Part shown: positions 47,601 through 54,770 of the stretch, piece by piece
Layout of the letters: each line of letters begins with the position of its first letter
Position numbering within the stretch: position 1 is the stretch's first letter
Assembly: GCA_028280945.1 (NCBI GenBank)
Contig: JANQKV010000004.1
Location: 62,001-126,000, forward strand
From: Opitutaceae bacterium
GTDB taxonomy: Bacteria; Verrucomicrobiota; Verrucomicrobiia; Opitutales; Opitutaceae
Length of the DNA stretch: 64,000 nucleotides
Direction: 5' to 3'
Translations under genes and position numbers: made by a program
Notes under the pieces: model-generated
Seen by the model: the letters and a program-made list of their open reading frames with translations, nothing else
Database searches by the model: none
Told to the model about the DNA's origin: nothing

Positions 47601-47800
47601 CCACCACCCTCACCACAATCGGAAGCTTTCTGCCTCTGTTGATCTTTGTCGGCGGAGAGTTTTGGCCGCCGCTGGCCATCGTGCTGGCGGGTGGTGTCGG
47701 TGGTTCGACTCTCCTCGCCATGGTATTCACGCCTGCCGCCTACCGGCTGATTCATTCGTTCATCAATCGTCCAGCCACGATCGTGGCCGCCCAGCCATGA
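44672..47800 (+). CDS. RND efflux pump permease
   Basis: Full-length inner-membrane pump of 1,042 residues with the standard duplicated layout: helix 1 at about 20-38, a large periplasmic loop to about 330, helices 2-6, a cytoplasmic link, helix 7 near 540, a second periplasmic loop and helices 8-12 to the end. The helix-4 relay motif reads LLIDNAIVVTDDIRKG (Asp then Asn, as in the first RND pump). MRNPLVITMLPGATAERVEAQVTEKLE near 50 is typical of HAE-type pumps. The stop overlaps the start of the outer-membrane factor gene (ATGA). The substrate is unknown; the sequence is distinct from the pump at 1-2547. Confidence 0.95.
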   Translation: MATPPPSRSPATLLMRNRHLLVLLVLTIVVGGFSALNHIPRLEDPVITMRNPLVITMLPGATAERVEAQVTEKLEVALKEIPEIKETITTSRANISVVAIELIEGVTKDTNREVFARIRDKVEEARRDFPPETLASVFDDKRGALAFTLILGLQWDGPGPTNLKILSREAETLADRLRTVPGTDIVRVYGAPAEQVLVELDPDKAAALGLSIGEVATALRAADAKLPAGTLVGRQRNLLVEVQGELDSLDRVGNVALRAGPSGSLLKISDVATVSRSAVDPAEEIARTNGQRTVYVAARVIEEQRVDVWAERASQVVGAYRDTLGSGVTLETVFDQNFYTSGRLAELTANLLLGGVVVLLVVFFSMGWRASWIVGSALPLTASLTLLIVSYTGGKLHQMSIFGMIIALGLLIDNAIVVTDDIRKGLRAGLGGPAAVAQAIHHLFVPLLSSTLTTIFAFAPILLLPGNAGDFISPIGSSVIIALAGSFLVAMTMVASFAGLFGRTGKIDARLPSWLANGVSHAPLADWFGRTLQRFYVRPVRTMAIASAIPMIGFVLASTMGVQFFPRTDRNMFELQLWLPGGSGIQETDTIARSIEDRLWQRDEVTAVHWLHGSSFPSVYYNLVMNKDNTPHYAHAVIEATDFKAVKQLIPEIQAELDARFPQTQIVVGQFAQGPPAEADVEFRVVGPNIRQLQNLAEIVRLKLAEHPDVLHTQVTMPRGEPKVRFTANEADARQAGLTLSDLAQQLQGTLQGITAGTVLEDITELPVRVRYPTSERADFDALLGHRFIAPSGQWVPLAGLGDLELEPASGGITRRNSERVNIVRGYTRNGALPIEVTKAVTEAVERSDLVLPAGYRLEVGGDSENQSEAVGNLTLYLPVLGLLTIAILVLSFRSVAMAGLLSVVAFLSVGFGLLATWLSGFPLSFNTILGSLGLIGLAFNSSIVVLASVRAHEGASRGDPAALAERVLDSSRHLISTTLTTIGSFLPLLIFVGGEFWPPLAIVLAGGVGGSTLLAMVFTPAAYRLIHSFINRPATIVAAQP

Positions 47801-49203
47801 AGACTGCATTCTTACGATTCACGCCGGTCTTACTCCTCGCAGGATGCGCGGTCGGTCCGGACTACCAGTCACCGGAGTTCGACGAAGCGACCCCATTCGC
47901 CGCCGCCTCCTCTGCAGCATCGGAAGAGTCGTTTCCTCTGGATTGGTGGGGACAAATCAATGATCCGGTCCTTCAGGATCTCTTGCGAGTGGCAGCCGAG
48001 CAAAACCTCGACCTAAAAATTGCCGCTGCCCGCCTCCGCGAGGCCCGGGCAGGAGTGCAGGCCGCGGGAGCCGCCAATCTGCCTCGACTCGGTGCGGGAG
48101 GAACCGCCACTCGCCAGCGTTTGAGTGAAAACTCTCCCACCCTGCCCCCGTTGCCACCGGGCGCCGCATTTCCCCTTCAAACCGACGTCTATCAAGCTGG
48201 CTTTGATGCTGGCTGGGAAATCGACCTCTTTGGAGGAAACCGCCGGGCAAGTGAAGCCGCCACGGCTCGCTTCCAAGCTGCCGTGGCCAGCGTTGACGAC
48301 GCGTTGGACACCGTCCTTGCCGAAGTTGCGTTGAACTATGTTGAACTGCGCAGTCTGCAGCAACGGGCGGCCAACGTGCGCCGCAGCATCGAGCTCCAAG
48401 CCGAAACACTGAAACTGGTGGAGTCGCTGCGTGACGCAGGTCTGGCCGGGGATCTCGAGGTCAGCCAAGCCCGCGCCCAATGGCTGGCAACTCAGGCAAG
48501 TCTGCCCGGACTGATCGCCGGGGTTGATCAGCGCACCTTCCAGATCGACGTGCTGTTGGGAACCGCTCCCGGCACGTCTTTAAATCTTCGCGACAACAAT
48601 CCGACCCTGCCCGAACTCCCGGCTGAGGCGTTCTTCCGACTGCCGGCAGATGTGCTACGTCAACGGCCCGACGTGCGCGCGATTGAACGTACGCTCGCCG
48701 CGGAAACAGCCGAAATCGGGCAAGCTTGGTCCGACCTGTTGCCCAAGTTTTCGCTGACCGGTGGATTTGCCGTCGAGAGTGGCGAATCCAACGATCTTTT
48801 TACCACCGCAAGCCGAACGTGGAGCTTTGGGCCAGGTGTGCAATGGGCGATCTTCGAGGGGGGCCGTATCCGGGCCAACATCGCCGCGCAGACTGCCCAG
48901 GCCGACGGTGCCCGTGCGACCTACGAACAAGTGGTGCTGAGGGCCCTGCAAGAAGTGGACAGCGCCTGGGTCGCGCATCATCAGGAGCGTCAGACCGCCG
49001 CCCATCTGACCGCCACCGTCACCGAGCAACAACGCACGTTGGAGCTCGCCAACACCCTCTATCGCGAAGGTCTAAGCCCGCTCCGCGACGTCCTCGACGC
49101 CGAAGCCCGCCTCATCGTCGCCCAGAACCAACTCGTCGAAAGCACCGCCCGCACCTGGACCACCTTCATCCGCCTCTATAAAGCCATGGGTGGCTCCTCC
49201 TAA
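47797..49203 (+). CDS. Outer-membrane efflux lipoprotein (NodT/OprM family)
   Basis: Outer-membrane channel of 468 residues with lipobox LLAGC (Cys17) and the start MKTAFLRFTP overlapping the pump stop by 4 bp. Motifs of the NodT subfamily are AVGPDYQSPE right after the Cys, WEIDLFGGNRRASEAA near 145, ADVLRQRPDVRAIERTL near 285 and the second-repeat FEGGRIRANIAAQTAQ near 350. It completes the tetR-adaptor-pump-channel operon. The TAA stop is followed directly by AAGGGG of a palindromic repeat. Confidence 0.94.
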   Translation: MKTAFLRFTPVLLLAGCAVGPDYQSPEFDEATPFAAASSAASEESFPLDWWGQINDPVLQDLLRVAAEQNLDLKIAAARLREARAGVQAAGAANLPRLGAGGTATRQRLSENSPTLPPLPPGAAFPLQTDVYQAGFDAGWEIDLFGGNRRASEAATARFQAAVASVDDALDTVLAEVALNYVELRSLQQRAANVRRSIELQAETLKLVESLRDAGLAGDLEVSQARAQWLATQASLPGLIAGVDQRTFQIDVLLGTAPGTSLNLRDNNPTLPELPAEAFFRLPADVLRQRPDVRAIERTLAAETAEIGQAWSDLLPKFSLTGGFAVESGESNDLFTTASRTWSFGPGVQWAIFEGGRIRANIAAQTAQADGARATYEQVVLRALQEVDSAWVAHHQERQTAAHLTATVTEQQRTLELANTLYREGLSPLRDVLDAEARLIVAQNQLVESTARTWTTFIRLYKAMGGSS

Positions 49204-49322
49204 AAGGGGTCCTAAAAGGGGTCAGGCTGTGAGTTATGAATTTTTCCGCCAAGGAGTCGAAATCATGGGATATACTGGCGCGATATGAGAGAAAATTCAC
49301 ATATCACAGCCTGACCCCCTTC
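49201..49322. repeat. GGGGTCAGGCTGTGA palindromic repeat (intact copy 2), with duplicated arm start
   Basis: The left arm reads TAAAAGGGGTC then again TAAAAGGGGTCAGGCTGTG (49201-49230), a partial duplication of the first 11 bases. The right arm is ATATCACAGCCTGACCCCCTTC at about 49300-49321. GAATTTTT and AAAATTCAC form the inner arms. The first TAA is the stop codon of the outer-membrane factor gene. Confidence 0.8.
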
Positions 49323-49333
49323 TATGGAGCATG

Positions 49334-49366
49334 AAAACGCGCCGGCCCCCAACGGGAACCGGCGCG
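49334..49366 (-). terminator. Rho-independent terminator after the hsp20 genes
   Basis: CGCGCCGG (49338-49345) pairs with CCGGCGCG (49359-49366) around a 13-nt loop. On the minus strand it is followed by TTTTCAT. It lies 48 bp after the stop codon of the second hsp20 gene. Confidence 0.7.
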
Positions 49367-49414
49367 GTTACATATCCTAGCTTTCCTCTGCTAACAAACT
49401 TCGTTTGATGCGCC

Positions 49415-49819
49415 TCAGGCGATTTCGATGCGGCGTGGTTTCACTTCGTCAGCCTTCGGCAGACTCAGGCGAAGGACGCCATCATGAAGCTCGGCGTGCG
49501 CTTTCTCAGCGTTGACCGCGCCTTCGTGGTCGAGCTCCAGCAGGAACGTTGCATCGGTGCTTTCACGGTAAAGCACCGTCCAACCTTCGGGTCGCGTCCA
49601 AGAACGCTTGCCCACGATCCGCAAGGAATCCGAGTCAGACGTGATCTCCAGGTCCTGCTTGGTCACACCGGGTAGGGTCACAGTGAGCCCAAAGGCATCA
49701 TCGGTTTCCTTAACCTCGTAGTGCGGTTGCACCGTTGGACCCAGATCCTCCTCGCGATGTCCCGAGGTGACCACGGGAGCGCGGCTGAACGAGGGAATGA
49801 GTGAGTGAATCAGGTTCAT
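49415..49819 (-). CDS. Hsp20/alpha-crystallin small heat-shock protein (second gene)
   Basis: ATP-independent holdase chaperone of 134 residues. The alpha-crystallin domain spans about 35-128: AFGLTVTLPGVTKQDLEITSD, SLRIVGKRSW, and the C-terminal strand pair AHAELHDGVLRLSLPKADEVKPRRIEIA with the usual GVL-L-LPK motif. The IEI-like C-terminal IXI tail (RIEIA) is present. A strong ribosome site (AAGGAGAT) precedes the ATG. It follows the other hsp20 gene by 54 bp on the same strand, so they are likely co-transcribed. It differs clearly in sequence from that partner. Confidence 0.93.
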   Translation of the reverse strand: MNLIHSLIPSFSRAPVVTSGHREEDLGPTVQPHYEVKETDDAFGLTVTLPGVTKQDLEITSDSDSLRIVGKRSWTRPEGWTVLYRESTDATFLLELDHEGAVNAEKAHAELHDGVLRLSLPKADEVKPRRIEIA

Positions 49820-49873
49820 GTTATGATCTCCTTTCTTTGAATTGATGGGTAAGTCGAAGACCGCGAAACACGC

Positions 49874-50320
49874 TTACTTCACCTCAACGGTGATTTTGCG
49901 CGGCTTCGCTTCCTCCTTCTTCGGCAGCGTCACGGTCAACACGCCATCGCTGTAGGCAGCGGTCACGCCGTCGGACTTCACGTCGTCGGGCAACGCAATC
50001 GAGCGGTTGAACTTGGCAGCACGCTGGGCTTTTTCGGACTCTGCCTCTCGCTTAGCCTCGATGGTCAGGTAGCCGTCGACGACTTCCACGTTGATGGCAT
50101 CACGCTTGAAGCCCGGCAGTTCCGCGCGGACATATACGTTGTTGTCGTCCTGGTAAACATCCACCGGGAAGCGGCCAGTCGGGGCGGTAACCCCGGAGCT
50201 CGCAAACGCGGCGTTGAACAGACGGTCGAATTCGGATTCGAGACCGTTCCAAGCACCGCGACCAAAAGCGGCGGCGGGCACAGAACGGCGGGTCGGGTAG
50301 TTGTAACGAATGTATCTCAT
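49874..50320 (-). CDS. Hsp20/alpha-crystallin small heat-shock protein (first gene)
   Basis: Small heat-shock chaperone of 148 residues. After a short N-terminal part with RSVPAAAFGRGAW, the alpha-crystallin domain (about 45-142) shows FPVDVYQDDNNVYVRAELPG, INVEVVDGYLTIEAKRE, FNRSIALPDDVKSDGVTAAY and DGVLTVTLPKKEEAKPRKITVEVK, with the IXV tail. It is the first of two hsp20 genes. I looked for a CIRCE element or a sigma-32-like promoter upstream and saw neither. It is divergent from a MalY-type gene across 242 bp. Confidence 0.93.
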   Translation of the reverse strand: MRYIRYNYPTRRSVPAAAFGRGAWNGLESEFDRLFNAAFASSGVTAPTGRFPVDVYQDDNNVYVRAELPGFKRDAINVEVVDGYLTIEAKREAESEKAQRAAKFNRSIALPDDVKSDGVTAAYSDGVLTVTLPKKEEAKPRKITVEVK

Positions 50321-50562
50321 GATTTTTAGTTTTTGATTTTAAAAGGTCCGGGAGGACCGGTTTGCCCCCTGTTTCTGCACAACTAATGCCGAAATATTGA
50401 AATTCATTACTCACTCTTTATCAGCATCTTGAAAACCGATTCCAGCCCCACGCTGAGACGTTCTGTCTGACAGGTTGTCACACCATTGGGAAAATGCGTC
50501 CCGATGCTTTCCTCCCGGGTGATTTGTCCCTTGCATTGTCCGTTTAGAGCCTAAGCAAAACC

Positions 50563-51720
50563 ATGTCCCTCGACTTCACGCCCCCCCCTGATCGTCATCA
50601 GACCGATTCCCAAAAGTGGCAAAAATATGCCGGCAAGGATATCCTGCCCATGTGGGTCGCCGACATGGATTTTAAGTCCTCACCCGCCATTCTTGATGCG
50701 CTGCACGAACGCGTGGACCACGGGATTTTTGGATACGCCCGTCCCGTCCCGTCTACTCTCGAGGCCATCGTAACTCATCACCGCGAACACTACGGTTGGG
50801 AAATCGATCCCTCGTGGATCGTCTGGCTGCCCGGCATGGTCTGTGGCCTGAACCTCTGCTCCCTCGCCTTTTCCGAACCCGGCGACAATTATCTCACACT
50901 CACGCCGGTCTATCCGCCATTTCTGACCGCTGGCCGCCACTTCGAACGCCGCCCGATACGCGTGCCCTGGACCCATGCTGACCATACCTGGTCAATCGAT
51001 TGGGAGGCGCTGGAGGCTGCCGTTACGCCGAGAACGAAACTGTTTTACCTGTGCAATCCGCACAACCCCACCGCTCGGGTATGGCGTCGGGCCGAGTTGG
51101 AACAACTCGGCGAATTCTGTGCCCGTCATAATCTGTTACTGATTTCCGATGAAATCCACTGTGACCTCATCCTTGACGAATCCCTGCCTCACATTCCCAG
51201 CGCACTGATCAGTCCCGAGCTCGCCGAGCGGACCATCACGCTGATGGCACCCAGTAAAACCTACAACATCCCCGGGTTGGGCTGCACCATGGCCATCGTT
51301 TCCGACGAAAAACTCCGTCGCCGGCTCGAGCATTCCAGCCGTGGTCTGTTGCCTGAGGTCACCACCATGGGGTATGCCGCCTGCGAAGCTGCCTACGGTC
51401 AATCCGAGGATTGGCGGCAAGGACTGCTCAACACCCTGCGCACCAACGCCGACCTGATCGCTCGCACGTTGACCGATGTTCCCGGCGTGCACCTTGAGGG
51501 GCCTCAAGAAGCAACTTATCTTTCGTGGATCAATGTAGCCGAACTCAAGCTGTCCGATCCGGTCGTCCACTTCGAAGCTCATGGCATCGGCCTGAGCGAC
51601 GGCAACTTCTTCGGCGCACCCCTCAACGCCTACGTGCGCCTCAACTTCGGCTGCCCTACTGTCACCTTGGAAGAGGGCCTCCGCCGCTTCGTCGCCGGCG
51701 CCAGGGCGGCTTGTCGTTAG
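50563..51720 (+). CDS. MalY/PatB-family PLP enzyme (probable cystathionine beta-lyase)
   Basis: Fold-type I PLP enzyme of 385 residues, probably a C-S beta-lyase making homocysteine from cystathionine. The N-terminal motif LPMWVADMDFKSSPAI (about 28-43) is characteristic of the MalY/PatB group. PLP-binding parts are CNPHNPTARVW (about 164), SDEIHCDLIL (Asp196) and the Schiff-base Lys232 in MAPSKTYNIPGLG; the C-terminal arginine site is YVRLNFGCP. Length matches the family. It is a single gene divergent from the hsp20 pair, followed by a repeat-rich spacer. Confidence 0.92.
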   Translation: MSLDFTPPPDRHQTDSQKWQKYAGKDILPMWVADMDFKSSPAILDALHERVDHGIFGYARPVPSTLEAIVTHHREHYGWEIDPSWIVWLPGMVCGLNLCSLAFSEPGDNYLTLTPVYPPFLTAGRHFERRPIRVPWTHADHTWSIDWEALEAAVTPRTKLFYLCNPHNPTARVWRRAELEQLGEFCARHNLLLISDEIHCDLILDESLPHIPSALISPELAERTITLMAPSKTYNIPGLGCTMAIVSDEKLRRRLEHSSRGLLPEVTTMGYAACEAAYGQSEDWRQGLLNTLRTNADLIARTLTDVPGVHLEGPQEATYLSWINVAELKLSDPVVHFEAHGIGLSDGNFFGAPLNAYVRLNFGCPTVTLEEGLRRFVAGARAACR

Positions 51721-51904
51721 TTTTTACAGGAGGGAACAGAGGCAAGCAGAGGGGTCCAATCCAGCAATAAGCATTCTTCATCGAAGAAAACGAAACAACC
51801 AATGCCACTCCTCCAACCAACCATACCTCCGTTCACTTCATTTCCTTCTGTAAAACCAACTCGGGCTGACGGCTCCGCTTGCCTCCGCTCTCTCCTGTAA
51901 AATC
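51721..51904. repeat. Three TTTTACAGAAGG-type dispersed units in one spacer
   Basis: Unit one (+) at 51721-51752 begins TTTTTACAGGAGGGAACAGA. Unit two (-) at 51826-51855 ends TTTCCTTCTGTAAAA. Unit three (-) at 51872-51902 ends CTCTCTCCTGTAAAA. Units one and three match each other over about 28 bases as an inverted pair, including GAGGCAAGC/GCTTGCCTC. Unit two resembles the units at 6815-6945. The spacer holds no gene. Confidence 0.65.
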
Positions 51905-51919
51905 CACGCCACCGTATCG

Positions 51920-52540
51920 ATGCCGCCCACCCCCGAGGAGCCACCTCCATTCCGCGTGCGACCTGTTACGCTGGAACATGAAGTTGTTCGGCTTGAGCCG
52001 CTGCATCCCGTCCACGCGCCGCAGCTCTTTCACGCGGGCCACACCCATCCCGATCTCCAGTTTCAACCTGCGCCTCCCTTTGAGCGGACCGTGGACGCCG
52101 TCCGCTGGGTAACCGCAGCGCTCGATGAACAACTGACGGGAACCCGGTTTCCCTTCGCAATCATTCGCCCCACCGACGACATCGTTCTCGGCTCCACCAG
52201 CCTGTTCGATATCCGCCCGGCGGAACGGGCTCTTGAGATCGGCTATACTTGGCTTACCCCTTCGGTGCATCGCACGGCGATCAACTCTGCGGCCAAACTC
52301 CTGCTCCTCACCCACTGTTTCGAGACTCTCGGTGCGGAACGTGTGCAGTTAAAAACGGACGCCCGCAACTTCAAGTCCCAGCGGGCCATCGAACGCCTCG
52401 GCGCCAAACGAGAAGGCCTGCTTCGCCGGCACCTGCGGCTGCCCGACGGCTTCGTCCGCGACACGGTTTTCTACAGCATCCTGTCGGACGAGTGGCCGAC
52501 CATTAGAGAGCGTCTGACGGAACGACTGGCTCAGCCCTAG
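51920..52540 (+). CDS. GNAT-family N-acetyltransferase (RimJ/RimL-like)
   Basis: Acetyl-CoA-dependent acetyltransferase of 206 residues. It follows the RimJ-like GNAT layout: VRLEPLHPVHAPQLF near 24, FAIIRPTDDIVLGSTSLFDI (about 80-99), EIGYTWLTPSVHRTAINSAAKLLLLTHCF (about 105-135, the acetyl-CoA region), and VQLKTDARNFKSQRAIERLGAKREG near 143-166. The target could be a protein N-terminus or a small amine. Convergent with the DCC gene, with stop codons touching. It starts 15 bp after the repeat cluster. Confidence 0.9.
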   Translation: MPPTPEEPPPFRVRPVTLEHEVVRLEPLHPVHAPQLFHAGHTHPDLQFQPAPPFERTVDAVRWVTAALDEQLTGTRFPFAIIRPTDDIVLGSTSLFDIRPAERALEIGYTWLTPSVHRTAINSAAKLLLLTHCFETLGAERVQLKTDARNFKSQRAIERLGAKREGLLRRHLRLPDGFVRDTVFYSILSDEWPTIRERLTERLAQP

Positions 52541-52969
52541 CTAGGGCAGCACCCGCTCCGCCCATTCCGGCCGGTCCAGTCCACCCGGTCGAGGATCGCC
52601 AAAGACCCGGTGTCGTGTCCTGGCCACCAATCGATAGCCGCCATCGCGAAATCCTTGCGGCAATACCGCCAACACGCCGCCCAGCCATCGCCATGGTTGA
52701 GGCAACAGCTTCAGCACCGCCACCACGCCATCCGTCCGCAGGAGTGAACCATCCTGTCCGGCATCCGGAAAGAATACCAGACTGTCGAAGTCTTCGGTAG
52801 GCAGCCCTGCCCGATGCAACAACGCCTGCCCGGTCTCTCCCTGCAGTGGAGCCACCAAAATCCGCTTCGCCTGGTCCCGGTTCAGCACGAACCTCACCAC
52901 CGCCTGACAAAGCCCACACTCTCCATCGAAGAGCAGGATCGGTCGGTCTGATACATCCCCACTTGCCAC
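52541..52969 (-). CDS. DCC-family (DUF393) thiol-disulfide oxidoreductase-like protein
   Basis: Small protein of about 142 residues with the family signature PILLFDGECGLCQAVVRFVLNRD, in which the D-x-C-x-x-C motif (Asp, Cys, Cys) marks the DCC family; later VFFPDAGQDGSLLRTDGVVAVLKLL and YRLVARTRHRVFG are conserved. The redox role is inferred from the CxxC motif. I place the start at GTG 52969 (VASGDVSDRP); an ATG at 53044 would add 25 Gly-rich residues and overlap the palindromic operator of the HTH gene, which I consider less likely. Divergent from the HTH gene. Confidence 0.82.
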   Translation of the reverse strand: MASGDVSDRPILLFDGECGLCQAVVRFVLNRDQAKRILVAPLQGETGQALLHRAGLPTEDFDSLVFFPDAGQDGSLLRTDGVVAVLKLLPQPWRWLGGVLAVLPQGFRDGGYRLVARTRHRVFGDPRPGGLDRPEWAERVLP

Positions 52970-53034
52970 CCCACACCAAACCCCACCACTCCCGTGCAGG
53001 CAACCTCCGTCACGCAAAACAATCCCCTCGCATG

Positions 53035-53055
53035 ATGTCACCATTATGGTGACAT
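53035..53055. promoter_or_regulatory. Perfect 21-bp palindrome before the HTH gene
   Basis: Half-site ATGTCACCAT (53035-53044), one central base, then ATGGTGACAT (53046-53055). It ends 6 bp before the HTH gene's ATG and lies between this gene and the divergent DCC gene. A near-identical palindrome follows the gene at 53430. Likely the binding site of the small HTH protein. Confidence 0.7.
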
Positions 53056-53061
53056 TATAGC

Positions 53062-53427
53062 ATGGACCCTTCCTTACTACCCCCTCAGATGAGATTGGTC
53101 GCGGAGCTTATGGATGGTCTGGCTCAAGCAGCCATGGCGGGCAGCCGAGTGCTCCAAGCCCGCTATCGGCGATCCCGTCGCCCCGCCCATGTTCCCTGCC
53201 GCATGCCCGGGAAAACTACCCCGATGTGGAATGAGCTGGTGGCAAACCTGCGCGTCGAACTCGCCCCGCGGGGCACCCAAGCGCGTCTGGCCAGATTTCT
53301 GGGCCTGCCCCGACAACGCATCCACGAGTTTCTGAAAAGCCATAGCCGCATGCCCGATGCCGAAACCACCCTGCGCTTGTTCTATTGGCTGAGCGAACGT
53401 CGGGCCGGACGAGACCCGAGTCTTTGA
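53062..53427 (+). CDS. Small HTH (XRE-like) DNA-binding protein
   Basis: A 121-residue protein whose C-terminal half (about 55-115) is a clear helix-turn-helix: WNELVANLRVELAPRGTQARL, ARFLGLPRQRIHEFLKSHSRM, PDAETTLRLFYWLSERR. The N-terminal half (1-54) is Arg/Pro-rich and has no recognised domain; an internal ATG at 53224 would give just the HTH part (67 residues), so the start is uncertain. The gene is bracketed by two matching palindromes, TGTCACCAT-type, 6 bp before the ATG and 3 bp after the stop. The second also precedes the dus gene. Inference: autoregulator that also controls its neighbours. Confidence 0.75.
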   Translation: MDPSLLPPQMRLVAELMDGLAQAAMAGSRVLQARYRRSRRPAHVPCRMPGKTTPMWNELVANLRVELAPRGTQARLARFLGLPRQRIHEFLKSHSRMPDAETTLRLFYWLSERRAGRDPSL

Positions 53428-53429
53428 TT

Positions 53430-53450
53430 TTGTCACCACTATGGTGACAA
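53430..53450. promoter_or_regulatory. Second copy of the TGTCACCA/TGGTGACA palindrome
   Basis: TTGTCACCA (53430-53438), CTA, TGGTGACAA (53442-53450): a perfect palindrome outside the centre, differing from the copy at 53035 only at the outer base and the middle. It lies between the HTH gene's stop and the dus gene (start 53517), so it is well placed to control dus. Confidence 0.65.
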
Positions 53451-53516
53451 GAGTTGAGGTTGAACTTCGTGCGGCAACGGGGTGGCGTAGGGTCTGTGTT
53501 CAATCCCCCCTGCTCC

Positions 53517-54626
53517 ATGCGTATCGGATCGGTAGAACTGTCCTCCTCACTTTTTCTGTCTCCATTGGCTGGATACACCAACCTGCCCATGCGGTTGACG
53601 GTGCGCGAGGTAGGTGGGTTGGGCTGGGCCACCACCGACCTGGTCAACGCCCGCTCGCTGCTCGAACGCAACCGCACCGCCCTAAAATTGGTGGAGACCT
53701 GCCCCGAGGATCATCCCCTCGCGATCCAGCTTTTTGGGGCCGTGCCGGAGGAGATGCGCGATGCCGCGGTCATGTGCGCGGAGATGGGCGTGCAGTCCGT
53801 CGATATCAACATGGGTTGCCCCGTGCGCAAGGTCGTCAACGTCGGCGGAGGATCCGCTATGATGACCGAGCTCAACAAAACCGCAGCGTTGGTTCGGGGT
53901 ATGGTCGACGTGGTGAAAATTCCCATTACGGCAAAAATGCGCCTGGGTTGGGATGAACAAAACCTGACCGCGCCTGACCTTGCCAAGACGTTGGAAGACG
54001 CCGGGGTCGCCGCTGTGTTCGTGCACGGCCGCACCCGCGCCCAAGGTTTCTCGGGTCGCGTTAATCTCGCGGGCATTCGCGCTGTCGTTGAAGCGGTCGA
54101 CTCGATCCCTGTCATCGGCAATGGCGACATCACCACCCCCGAGGCCGCCCGGTACATGTTCAACGAAACGGGCTGTGTCGGCGTCAGCATCGGTCGAGGG
54201 GCCTTCTACGACCCTTGGATTTTTAAACGCACCGCTCACTTACTGGAAACCGGCGAGCTTTTGCCCGAACCCAACTTCACCGAGCGTCTCCGTGTGCTGC
54301 GCCTGCATTTCGAACGCTACATCGAGTTCTATGGCGAAGAACGTGGAGCAAAGTTCTTCCGCAAGGTCGCCCCGTGGTATGCCAAGCGTTTTGGTCCCTC
54401 GAAGCCCTTCAAGCGCGACATCATCCGGATCAGCTCGCGAGCCGACTTCGACCAATGCCTCGCCGACTACATCACGTGGCGCGAACGCTTCTGCGACGAC
54501 GACGGCAACCTTCTCCCCAAGTATGCCCCCGACCCCATGGTCGCCTCCTTCCAGCGCGACGAGGACGACCCGGTGTTCGCAAGGGACTCCATCCCCGTCC
54601 CCAAGGGGCCCGTGGAGGTGTGGTAA
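53517..54626 (+). CDS. dus: tRNA-dihydrouridine synthase
   Basis: FMN enzyme that reduces uridine to dihydrouridine in tRNA, using NADPH. The 369-residue form from MRIGSVELSS shows the Dus barrel: LFLSPLAGYTNLPMR (about 12-26), QLFGAVPEEM, and the catalytic Cys in DINMGCPVRKVV (about 100), MRLGWD, VHGRTRAQGFSG and GNGDITTPEAA for FMN binding. C-terminal helical domain to about 330. It resembles DusB-type bacterial enzymes; the subtype is not certain. An earlier in-frame ATG at 53454 would add 21 residues and sits right at the palindrome, so 53517 is preferred. Confidence 0.93.
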   Translation: MRIGSVELSSSLFLSPLAGYTNLPMRLTVREVGGLGWATTDLVNARSLLERNRTALKLVETCPEDHPLAIQLFGAVPEEMRDAAVMCAEMGVQSVDINMGCPVRKVVNVGGGSAMMTELNKTAALVRGMVDVVKIPITAKMRLGWDEQNLTAPDLAKTLEDAGVAAVFVHGRTRAQGFSGRVNLAGIRAVVEAVDSIPVIGNGDITTPEAARYMFNETGCVGVSIGRGAFYDPWIFKRTAHLLETGELLPEPNFTERLRVLRLHFERYIEFYGEERGAKFFRKVAPWYAKRFGPSKPFKRDIIRISSRADFDQCLADYITWRERFCDDDGNLLPKYAPDPMVASFQRDEDDPVFARDSIPVPKGPVEVW

Positions 54627-54700
54627 CCCTATCTTTTTCTTTCTCCTTATCGTTCTCTTTCCCCACTTCTGCGCGACAGGGGCTTTGGACAGGGGAAAAA

Positions 54701-54753
54701 GGGTCAAGCCGCGAAAAGCGAACTGGCGTTGCACTTTTTCGCGGCATGACCCC
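54701..54753. repeat. Divergent GGGTCA-tagged inverted repeat (hairpin)
   Basis: GGGTCAAGCCGCGAAAA (54701-54717) pairs with TTTTTCGCGGCATGACCC (54735-54752) with one mismatch. It has the same GGGTCA outer end as the repeats at 30594 and 49204 but a different stem. It lies between the convergent dus and clpB genes and may also terminate transcription. Confidence 0.65.
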
Positions 54754-54770
54754 AAGGGTTTGGACGCCAT

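Noticed and set aside
50321..50562. Search for a CIRCE element or sigma-32 promoter before the hsp20 genes
   Set aside because: No TTAGCACTC-type inverted repeat or clear heat-shock promoter was visible.
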